Made by a program: the position numbers and the translations under genes | Part shown: positions 5,466 through 11,563 of the stretch, piece by piece | How the letters are laid out: every line of letters starts with the position of its first letter | Position numbering within the stretch: position 1 is the first letter of the stretch | Assembly (NCBI GenBank): GCA_018646825.1 | Contig: JABGUA010000076.1 | Coordinates: 1-11,563 of the forward strand | DNA: 11,563 nt | Reading direction: 5' to 3' | Origin: Piscirickettsiaceae bacterium | GTDB taxonomy: Bacteria; Pseudomonadota; Gammaproteobacteria; Nitrosococcales; Methylophagaceae | Notes under the pieces: model-generated | What the model was told of the DNA's origin: nothing | What the model saw: the letters and a program-made list of their open reading frames with translations, nothing else | Database searches by the model: none

Positions 5466-7751
5466 ATGCTCAATAAATTAGTTATTGTAGAGTCGCCAGC
5501 TAAGGCCAAAACCATTCAGAAATATCTGGGTGAAGGTGTGGAAGTTTTAGCTTCTTATGGTCATGTCCGTGACCTATTGCCGAAAGAAGGTGCGGTTGAT
5601 ACAGCGAATGATTTCGCAATGAAGTATCAAGTGATCGACCGTAATAGTAAACATGTCGATGCGATTGCCAAGGCAATGAGAAAAGCTGACGTCCTATATC
5701 TTGCGACGGATCCTGATAGAGAGGGAGAGGCGATTTCTTGGCATTTGTATGAGTTGTTAAAAAAACGTGGGACGTTAAAAAATAAAGAAACGCACCGCGT
5801 TGTCTTCCATGAAATTACCAAGCAAGCGGTTAACGAAGCGGTTGCTAATCCGCGTGAATTATCAATGGATATGGTCAATGCACAGCAAGCCCGCCGGGCA
5901 CTCGATTACTTGGTTGGGTTTACTTTGTCGCCGCTGTTATGGAAAAAGGTGCGCCGTGGTTTATCGGCTGGCCGAGTCCAAAGTCCTGCATTAAGGATGA
6001 TTGTTGAGCGCGAACTAGAAATAGAAGCGTTCAAACCACAAGAGTATTGGTCGATAGAAGCTGATGCCGCGTTCGATAAACAGGCGTTTGAAGGTAAATT
6101 AACGCATTACAAAGGTGAGAAGCTATCCCAGTTTACGATTAATAACGAAACGGGCTCAGCTGAAGCCGTCAAAACCTTGAACAAGGCCGCTGATGGTAAG
6201 TTGTTAGTTACCAATGTGAGCAAGAAGCAACGCAAACGTAACCCTGCGGCGCCGTTTACAACATCGACATTACAGCAAGAAGCATCGCGTAAGCTAGGCT
6301 TTGGTGCACAACGTACAATGAGCGTGGCACAACAACTTTATGAAGGTGTTGATACGGGTGATGGTGCTGTGGGTTTGATTACTTATATGCGTACCGATTC
6401 GGTTTCGCTTGCAAATGAGGCGGTAGAAGAACTACGCGGTTTTATTGCTGAAAAATATGGCGCAGCAGCAGTGCCAAAAACACCACAAGTTTATAAGACT
6501 AAATCTAAGAACGCGCAAGAGGCCCATGAAGCCGTTCGTCCAACGTCTATTTTGCGGACGCCTGAATCACTCAAGTCTTATTTGCCTGCGGATCAGCTCA
6601 AGTTATATACCTTAATTTGGCAACGTACGATTGCGAGTCAGATGGTGCATGCCACGATGAATACGGTCGCGGTCGATCTTGGTTGTGGTGCTGGAAACAC
6701 CTTCCGAGCTAATGGTTCAACGGTAGTTAATCCAGGCTTCATGAGTGTCTATCTTGAAGGTAAGGATGACTCAAAATCTGATAAAGATGAACGTCTTTTA
6801 CCTCCGATGGAAGTGGGTGATGTTGTCGAGTTGAAAGTAATTCGTCCTGAACAACATTTTACTGAGCCACCGCCACGTTATAGCGAGGCGAGTTTAGTAC
6901 GCAGTCTTGAAGAGCATGATATTGGTCGACCTTCAACTTACGCGAGTATTATCTCGACTTTGTTGCAACGTGAATATGTAGAATTAGAGAAAAAGCGTTT
7001 TCATCCAACTGATGTTGGCCGTGTTGTCGGTAAATTTTTGGTTGAGCATTTCACTAAATATGTTGATTATGGTTTTACGGCCAATTTAGAAGATGATTTG
7101 GATGCGGTATCACGTGGTGAAAAAGAGTGGGTGCCGTTACTTAGAAATTTCTGGTGGCCCTTTAAAGAACAAGTTGAAACCAAAGATAAAGAAGTCCAGC
7201 GAAGTGATGTTACGCAAGAATTACTGGATGAAGATTGCCCAAAATGTGGCAAGAAACTATCCAGCCGTTTAGGTCGTAGTGGTCGCTTTATTGGCTGTAC
7301 GGCTTATCCTGAATGTGATTACACCCGCAATATCGATGGTGAAGAAACGACGGCTAGTGAGCCTGAAGTGGTGGCGGATCGTAAATGTCCAAAATGTGAG
7401 TCTGATCTTTGGGTGAGGGTAGGGAAATATGGCAAGTTTATTGGTTGTAGTAGCTATCCTAAATGTAAGCATATTGAGTCATTAGAACAGCCAGAAAATA
7501 CAGGCGTTGACTGTCCACAGTGTAAAAAGGGTGAGATTCTGACCCGTAAATCACGGCGTGGAAAGATCTTCTATTCTTGTTCTGGTTATCCGGAGTGTGA
7601 CTATGCTCTGTGGAACGAGCCCGTTAAAGAAGCTTGTCCTGATTGTGCATGGCCAATCTTGACCGTCAAAACAACGAAAAGCCGCGGTACAGAGAAAGTG
7701 TGTCCACAAAAAGGCTGTGGTTTTACTGAGAAGGTTGAGTCTGGGACTTAA
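5466..7751 (+). CDS. topA: DNA topoisomerase I (type IA)
   Basis: Relaxes negative supercoils by cutting one DNA strand through a tyrosine link; a main counterweight to gyrase. The product has 761 residues, shorter than E. coli TopA (865). The Toprim domain starts LVIVESPAKAKTI, with the metal-site acidic residue Glu9 and TDPDREGE at 81-88. SAGRVQSPALR is at 167-177. The active-site tyrosine is Tyr307 in GLITYMRTDS, and EAHEAVRPT at 352-360 and HDIGRPSTYA at 494-503 are conserved core stretches. The tail holds four cysteine clusters of the topoisomerase zinc-ribbon type: 591-617, 641-667, 683-711 and 724-751. Three have the usual CPxC...C(x)nYPxC form; the last ends CPQKGC. The ribosome site is weak (GAAAAG before the ATG). 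It is convergent with yaiI, 2 bp apart. Confidence 0.98.
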   Translation: MLNKLVIVESPAKAKTIQKYLGEGVEVLASYGHVRDLLPKEGAVDTANDFAMKYQVIDRNSKHVDAIAKAMRKADVLYLATDPDREGEAISWHLYELLKKRGTLKNKETHRVVFHEITKQAVNEAVANPRELSMDMVNAQQARRALDYLVGFTLSPLLWKKVRRGLSAGRVQSPALRMIVERELEIEAFKPQEYWSIEADAAFDKQAFEGKLTHYKGEKLSQFTINNETGSAEAVKTLNKAADGKLLVTNVSKKQRKRNPAAPFTTSTLQQEASRKLGFGAQRTMSVAQQLYEGVDTGDGAVGLITYMRTDSVSLANEAVEELRGFIAEKYGAAAVPKTPQVYKTKSKNAQEAHEAVRPTSILRTPESLKSYLPADQLKLYTLIWQRTIASQMVHATMNTVAVDLGCGAGNTFRANGSTVVNPGFMSVYLEGKDDSKSDKDERLLPPMEVGDVVELKVIRPEQHFTEPPPRYSEASLVRSLEEHDIGRPSTYASIISTLLQREYVELEKKRFHPTDVGRVVGKFLVEHFTKYVDYGFTANLEDDLDAVSRGEKEWVPLLRNFWWPFKEQVETKDKEVQRSDVTQELLDEDCPKCGKKLSSRLGRSGRFIGCTAYPECDYTRNIDGEETTASEPEVVADRKCPKCESDLWVRVGKYGKFIGCSSYPKCKHIESLEQPENTGVDCPQCKKGEILTRKSRRGKIFYSCSGYPECDYALWNEPVKEACPDCAWPILTVKTTKSRGTEKVCPQKGCGFTEKVESGT

Positions 7752-7753
7752 GC

Positions 7754-8203
7754 TTACTTGGCTTGTTGGGTGAGAATTTTATCTAGCTGATCAGCGAAGG
7801 TTTTACGATCGCTTTGATTGAGTGCGGGTGGCCCGCCCGTGTCGACACCACTCGAACGCAAAGTGTCCATAAAGTCACGCATAGTTAGCCGCGCTTTAAT
7901 ATTAGCAACGGTATATAGTTCACCACGGGGGCTCAGTACTGTGGCGCCTTTTTCAATCGCATCTGCTGCCAGCGGAATATCGCTGCTGATCACTAAATCC
8001 CCTGGTTCCAATCGTTTTACAATTTCATCGTCAGCGACATCGAAACCTTTATTGACTTGATAGAGTGAAATATATTGCGATGGTGGAATTCGCATTGTGT
8101 GGTTGGCAATCAAAGTGGTTTGGGTTCGTGTTCTTTCTGCTGCCCTGAACAGGATATCTTTTATGACAACGGGACAGGCGTCAGCATCGACCCAGATTTT
8201 CAT
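7754..8203 (-). CDS. yaiI: UPF0178 / DUF188 protein YaiI (YqxD family)
   Basis: A widespread small cytosolic protein whose fold is related to PIN/NYN-type nuclease-like domains; its substrate is not established. The 149-residue product (E. coli YaiI about 152) shows the family signature MKIWVDADACPVVIKDIL at the start, then GFDVADDEIVKRLEPGDLVISSDIPLA in the middle (about 53-79), ATVLSPRGELYT and SGVDTGGPPAL near the end. Conserved Asp residues (Asp6, Asp8, Asp57, Asp58, Asp75) could form an acidic metal site; this is inference from the fold class. The ATG lies 3 nt after the purK stop and the only AGG is too close to serve well, so translation is probably coupled to purK. It is last in the purE-purK-yaiI unit. 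Confidence 0.92.
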   Translation of the reverse strand: MKIWVDADACPVVIKDILFRAAERTRTQTTLIANHTMRIPPSQYISLYQVNKGFDVADDEIVKRLEPGDLVISSDIPLAADAIEKGATVLSPRGELYTVANIKARLTMRDFMDTLRSSGVDTGGPPALNQSDRKTFADQLDKILTQQAK

Positions 8204-8206
8204 GCC

Positions 8207-9337
8207 TTAATCTGCTTTTAGTTGTTCGAAGCTTTGTGTCGCGATGGCCATGGCTTGTTCTGTTGATTTCGCTAGTACGTTGAAGTGGCCCATTTTACGG
8301 CCTACACGCGCTTGCTGTTTGCCATAGAGGTGTAATTTGTTATTGGGTACAGATAATAATTGGTACCAATTAGGTTCCGTTTTACCCCAAACATCGCCAA
8401 GAATGTTAATCATTACAACAGGTGATGTTAACTCGCAATCACCAGAGGGCAAATTGCACAGCATGCGTACTTGTTGCTCGAACTGTGAGGTTTCACACGC
8501 ATCGAGCGTGAAGTGGCCAGAATTATGAGGTCTTGGGGCAATTTCATTCGCAATGATATCGCCTTCTTTTGATATAAAGAATTCAACGGCCATGGTGCCA
8601 ACGTAATCTAGTCCTTCGGCAATTTTATCAGCCATGTCGGTGACCGCTTCAGCTTGCTGCTCACTGATGATGCTGGGGACTGTCGTGCTATGCAAAATAC
8701 CACCGATATGGACATTTTCTGCGATTGGGAAATTAGTAATATCACCTATCTGGCTACGCGCTAAAACAGTTGAGACTTCGCGTTCTAAATTAATGCGTTG
8801 TTCAAGTACACATTCGGCTTGGTTTAGATCAGAAAAGGCTTGTTTTACTTCTGAGAGGGTATGACAGACGACTTGGCCTTTACCGTCATAACCGAAGTTG
8901 GCAACTTTCAAGATGGCGGGTAGTGTGATATTGCCTTCTATTTGGCCAATGTCAGCTTCAGCACGGATGGCTAGAAAAGGCGCAACAGCAATACCCAGTG
9001 AGGCGATGAACTCCTTTTCAACTATTCGATTCTGTGTTTTTGCCAATGCAGCGGATGAGGGGTGAACGACTGTTTTCGACTCTAAAAATGCGAGTGTGGC
9101 TGCAGGAATATTTTCAAATTCGGTGGTAACAGCATCACAGGCTGATGCTAAGGTCATTAGGGCCGCTTCATCATCATATTTGGCACAAATATGTTGGTCT
9201 GCGATGATGCCGGCAGGACTGTTGGTATCAGGGTCTAAAACAACGACCTTGTAACCCATCGTTTGTGCTGCAGTTGTGAACATACGGCCTAATTGACCGC
9301 CTCCAAGCATGCCGAGAGTTGCGCCGGGGAGAATCAT
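8207..9337 (-). CDS. purK: N5-carboxyaminoimidazole ribonucleotide synthase (PurK)
   Basis: Catalyses ATP- and bicarbonate-dependent carboxylation of 5-aminoimidazole ribonucleotide to N5-CAIR in purine synthesis; cytosolic ATP-grasp enzyme. The 376-residue product (E. coli 355) opens with a glycine-rich dinucleotide-like turn, GMLGGGQLGRM, at 9-19. The ATP-grasp segment includes ILKVANFGYDGKGQ at 142-155, the EREV at 185-188 and the metal/phosphate site NEIAPRPHNSGHFT at 264-277. The C-terminal lid ends with HLYGKQQARVGRKMGHFNVL. It starts 14 nt after purE, in the same direction, as in many bacteria where the product passes to PurE. The ribosome site is modest (AAGG, about 11 nt upstream). 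All key motifs are intact. Confidence 0.97.
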   Translation of the reverse strand: MILPGATLGMLGGGQLGRMFTTAAQTMGYKVVVLDPDTNSPAGIIADQHICAKYDDEAALMTLASACDAVTTEFENIPAATLAFLESKTVVHPSSAALAKTQNRIVEKEFIASLGIAVAPFLAIRAEADIGQIEGNITLPAILKVANFGYDGKGQVVCHTLSEVKQAFSDLNQAECVLEQRINLEREVSTVLARSQIGDITNFPIAENVHIGGILHSTTVPSIISEQQAEAVTDMADKIAEGLDYVGTMAVEFFISKEGDIIANEIAPRPHNSGHFTLDACETSQFEQQVRMLCNLPSGDCELTSPVVMINILGDVWGKTEPNWYQLLSVPNNKLHLYGKQQARVGRKMGHFNVLAKSTEQAMAIATQSFEQLKAD

Positions 9338-9351
9338 AGTTGATCTTACCT

Positions 9352-9843
9352 TTACTGTGGTGGAAGTGTCATATCCAACACGCTTTTGTGTTGGTCAGAT
9401 CTAAATTGTTTTAGTTTTTCAGCAATAACGTTATTGCAAGTTGCAAGTTGCGCAATAGCAAATAGCGCGGCATTGGCTGCGCCAGCTTCACCAATCGCGA
9501 AGGTCGCGACAGGAATTCCTTTGGGCATTTGAACGATTGAGAGCAAGGAGTCTTGGCCTTTTAAATATTTTGATGGCACGGGAACGCCTAGTACAGGGAG
9601 CGTTGTATTGGCTGCAAGCATACCGGGCAAGTGAGCTGCACCGCCTGCGCCGGCAATAATGCAGTTTAAGCCTTTTTCTTTAGCTGTAAGCGCATATTCG
9701 GTCAGCAAGTCAGGCGTGCGATGAGCCGAAACAACTCTGGTTTCATAAGGGATGCCAAAGGCTTCGAGCTGCTCAACCGCTTTTTGCATTACAGGCCAAT
9801 CACTGTTACTTCCCATAACAACACCAACAATAGGCTTATCCAT
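9352..9843 (-). CDS. purE: N5-carboxyaminoimidazole ribonucleotide mutase, class I PurE
   Basis: Moves the carboxyl group of N5-CAIR to C4 to form CAIR, directly after PurK in purine biosynthesis; a cytosolic octamer in known members. The 163-residue product (E. coli 169) carries VVMGSNSDW with Ser12 and Asp15, SAHRTPD with catalytic His41 and Arg42, IIAGAGGAAHLPGMLA at about 62-77, and the DSLLSIVQMPKGIPVAT loop. These match E. coli Ser16, Asp19, His45 and Arg46. The linked purK supports class I rather than the class II enzyme that uses CO2 directly. It leads the purE-purK-yaiI unit. A weak ribosome site (GTGGA) precedes the ATG. Confidence 0.98.
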   Translation of the reverse strand: MDKPIVGVVMGSNSDWPVMQKAVEQLEAFGIPYETRVVSAHRTPDLLTEYALTAKEKGLNCIIAGAGGAAHLPGMLAANTTLPVLGVPVPSKYLKGQDSLLSIVQMPKGIPVATFAIGEAGAANAALFAIAQLATCNNVIAEKLKQFRSDQHKSVLDMTLPPQ

Positions 9844-9875
9844 ATTTGTTCCACTCTATTTTAGAATAACCGCTT

Positions 9876-9904
9876 ATTTTAGCTATTTTATTGAAATTAG
9901 GGAA
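9876..9904 (-). promoter_or_regulatory. Tentative promoter of purE-purK-yaiI
   Basis: On the minus strand TTCCCT (9904-9899), a 17-nt spacer and TAAAAT (9881-9876) form a weak sigma-70-like promoter about 33 nt before purE. Only three of six -35 positions match. I see no copy of the E. coli PurR operator in the purE-gltB gap. Confidence 0.3.
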
Positions 9905-9946
9905 ATTTGTGGTCTGTTTGCTTGTGAATGATAACTGCTGTGATGA

Positions 9947-9975
9947 TTGTGTACACATAGATTAACAGCTATAAT
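9947..9975 (+). promoter_or_regulatory. Probable gltB promoter with an overlapping 10-bp palindrome
   Basis: TTGTGT (9947-9952), a 17-nt spacer and a perfect TATAAT (9970-9975) make a plausible sigma-70 promoter. Transcription would begin near 9982, leaving a leader of about 98 nt before gltB. The perfect palindrome TGTGTACACA at 9948-9957 covers the -35 box, a position where a bound protein could block or aid polymerase. Which regulator, if any, is unknown. Confidence 0.5.
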
Positions 9976-10067
9976 GAACGGTCCATTTTGCCGTCTTTTA
10001 TTTTATTGAAGACAGTGTTTCTCCATTACAATTTGGTCGCGAGAAGCCAGGCATTAACGCAAAGTTG

Positions 10068-10071
10068 AAGG
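10068..10071 (+). promoter_or_regulatory. Ribosome binding site deciding the gltB GTG start
   Basis: AAGG lies 8 nt before GTG at 10080-10082. The in-frame alternatives, GTG at 10071 and TTG at 10065, have no comparable site upstream. Confidence 0.6.
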
Positions 10072-10079
10072 TGACGGAC

Positions 10080-11563
10080 GTGAGTCAGCCAACAGAATTA
10101 ACACAAGGCCTGTATCGGCCAGAATTTGAAAGAGATAACTGCGGTTTCGGTCTGATTGCTCAGATGGATGATAAACCGAGTCATTGGCTTATTGAAACAG
10201 CAATTGAGGCGCTGGGTAATTTAACCCACCGTGGTGCAATTGGTGCAGATGGTAAGACCGGTGATGGTTGTGGCCTTTTGATGAAAAAACCAGATGGCTT
10301 TTTCCGCGCAGTTGCAGAAGAGCTTGGCTTCGCTTTGTCTAAACATTATGCCGTGGGTATGGTGTTTTTATCGCAAGATGCTACGCAAGCGGAAGTTAAC
10401 CAAGCGATTGTTACCAAAGAACTGATTGGCCAAGGTCTTGATGTCCAAGGTTGGCGTGATGTACCTATTGACCCTGAAACTGCATGCGGTGAGCAAGCGA
10501 TGCGCTCGTTGCCTTTGATGCGTCAGGTTTTTGTGAATGCCCCTGTTGATATGGATGGGACGGATTTTGAACGTCACCTCTATATTGCACGTCGTTTGGC
10601 AGAAAAATCAGTCAATGATGATGCGTTTTATATCCCAACCTTATCGTCACATGTTGTGTCATATAAAGGTCTGGTGATGCCCGCTTATTTATCTGCTTTT
10701 TATACAGATTTGAAAGATACGCGGATGGAGACTGCAATTTGTGTTTTTCATCAACGCTTTTCGACCAACACGCTGCCGCAATGGCGTTTGGCCCAACCAT
10801 TTCGTTATCTAGCACACAATGGTGAAATTAATACTGTTCAGGGTAATCGAAACTGGGCATTGGCGCGTGGTGCAAAATTTGCGACTTCGTTGATTGAAAA
10901 TATGGGCGATGTCCGCCCATTAGTCGGAATGACAGGTTCAGATTCCTCTAGCATGGATAATATGCTTGAAGCGTTATTAGCTGGTGGTGTGAGTTTGTTC
11001 CGTGCAATGCGTTTATTAGTGCCGCCAGCCTGGCAAAATGATCATACGATGGATGCTGATTTAAAAGCATTCTATGATTATAACTCGATGCATATGGAGC
11101 CTTGGGATGGTCCCGCAGGTGTTGTATTAACGGATGGTCGTTATGCCGCTTGTACGTTGGATCGAAATGGCTTGCGCCCGGCACGTTATATCATCACGAA
11201 AGATCGACATATTACGTTGGCATCAGAAGTTGGTGTGTATGCCTATAAACCTGAAGATGTGGTGGCGAAAGGCCGTTTAAAGCCAGGTCAAATGCTAGCC
11301 GTCGATACTTCTACAGGTAAGCTGTTATTGCCAGATGATATTAATACGAATTTAAAAGAAGCGCAGCCTTACCGTGAGTGGCTTGAGGATAACTTGCAGC
11401 GTTTACAAGATAGGGCTGAGGATGAAGTGCCTCCTTTATTATCAAAAGAGATGTTAGGGTCGTTAGAAAAACTTTATCAAGTTAGTTTTGAAGAGCGTGA
11501 TCAGGTATTACGCGTCTTAGGTGAGGCCGGTCAAGAGGCAACGGGTTCAATGGGCGATGATAC
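10080..11563 (+). CDS. gltB: Glutamate synthase large (alpha) subunit, N-terminal third (runs off right edge)
   Basis: GltB with GltD makes two glutamates from glutamine and 2-oxoglutarate using NADPH, the GOGAT half of ammonium assimilation. I translated about 494 residues from GTG 10080; full proteins are near 1500. A 20-residue propeptide (MSQPTELTQGLYRPEFERDN) precedes Cys21, the expected N-terminal nucleophile after autoprocessing, in DNCGFGLIAQ. The class II glutamine amidotransferase domain follows, with HRGAIGADGKTGDGCG, CVFHQRFSTNT, YLAHNGEINT and GSDSSSMDNMLE all intact, then LLVPPAWQN, MHMEPWDGPAG and DRNGLRPARY. The piece ends at GQEATGSMGDD, just before the central domain. The FMN and iron-sulphur parts lie outside the window. 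It is divergent from purE across 236 bp. Confidence 0.97.
   Translation, partial: MSQPTELTQGLYRPEFERDNCGFGLIAQMDDKPSHWLIETAIEALGNLTHRGAIGADGKTGDGCGLLMKKPDGFFRAVAEELGFALSKHYAVGMVFLSQDATQAEVNQAIVTKELIGQGLDVQGWRDVPIDPETACGEQAMRSLPLMRQVFVNAPVDMDGTDFERHLYIARRLAEKSVNDDAFYIPTLSSHVVSYKGLVMPAYLSAFYTDLKDTRMETAICVFHQRFSTNTLPQWRLAQPFRYLAHNGEINTVQGNRNWALARGAKFATSLIENMGDVRPLVGMTGSDSSSMDNMLEALLAGGVSLFRAMRLLVPPAWQNDHTMDADLKAFYDYNSMHMEPWDGPAGVVLTDGRYAACTLDRNGLRPARYIITKDRHITLASEVGVYAYKPEDVVAKGRLKPGQMLAVDTSTGKLLLPDDINTNLKEAQPYREWLEDNLQRLQDRAEDEVPPLLSKEMLGSLEKLYQVSFEERDQVLRVLGEAGQEATGSMGDD

Noticed and set aside
7783..7792. GCTGATCAGC 10-bp palindrome near the end of yaiI.
   Set aside because: Inside coding sequence with no T-run or promoter nearby; probably chance.
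10980..10987. GCTGGTGG, identical to the E. coli Chi octamer.
   Set aside because: Within conserved gltB codons; one 8-mer is expected by chance and Chi sequences differ between lineages.
10368..11184. Several minus-strand open frames of about 67-78 codons.
   Set aside because: They lie opposite gltB, which matches known GltB throughout; the antisense frames show no recognisable protein features.
1..11563. Search for a mobile element, CRISPR array, toxin-antitoxin pair or other accessory system.
   Set aside because: All coding sequence is accounted for by conserved housekeeping or competence-related genes, and no transposase, direct-repeat array, tRNA or attachment-like repeat was seen.

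Overview
The window looks like core chromosome of a gammaproteobacterium. The best clue is gene order: rsmB-fmt-def running one way and a LysM gene (tsaP-like) followed by dprA running the other way, as in Pseudomonas (the PA0017-PA0021 region). Here this is followed by smg and topA. Moderate to low G+C, many AT-rich codons and protein sequences close to but distinct from the enterobacterial ones would suit a marine or methylotrophic lineage such as Methylophaga or Cycloclasticus, but I cannot confirm the genus from this window.

Layout. Positions 1-2016 (minus strand) hold a translation-quality operon: def (peptide deformylase), fmt (Met-tRNA formyltransferase) and the first part of rsmB (16S rRNA m5C967 methyltransferase), driven by a probable promoter near 2058-2086. 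A small periplasmic c-type cytochrome gene (2152-2469, minus) sits in front of it with its own extended -10 promoter and a clear rho-independent terminator. A 232-bp divergent promoter region follows. Then on the plus strand come tsaP-like (LysM, type IV pilus secretin-associated), dprA (DNA processing), smg (DUF494) and topA (DNA topoisomerase I). Convergent with topA, only 2 bp away, is the minus-strand cluster purE-purK-yaiI (AIR carboxylase pair of purine synthesis plus a UPF0178/DUF188 protein). Finally, divergent from purE, gltB (glutamate synthase large subunit) begins with a GTG and runs off the right edge.

How the genes fit together. Def and Fmt are the two ends of the N-formylmethionine cycle and RsmB modifies the ribosome. 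TsaP-like and DprA point to type IV pili and natural transformation. PurE and PurK act in consecutive steps, and GltB is a glutamine-consuming nitrogen enzyme. No mobile element, tRNA, rRNA, CRISPR array or transferred island was seen. The most notable points are start codons and layout: dprA appears to start at a CTG with an excellent Shine-Dalgarno site, rsmB at a TTG overlapping fmt, and gltB at a GTG. I did not find an undescribed system here.
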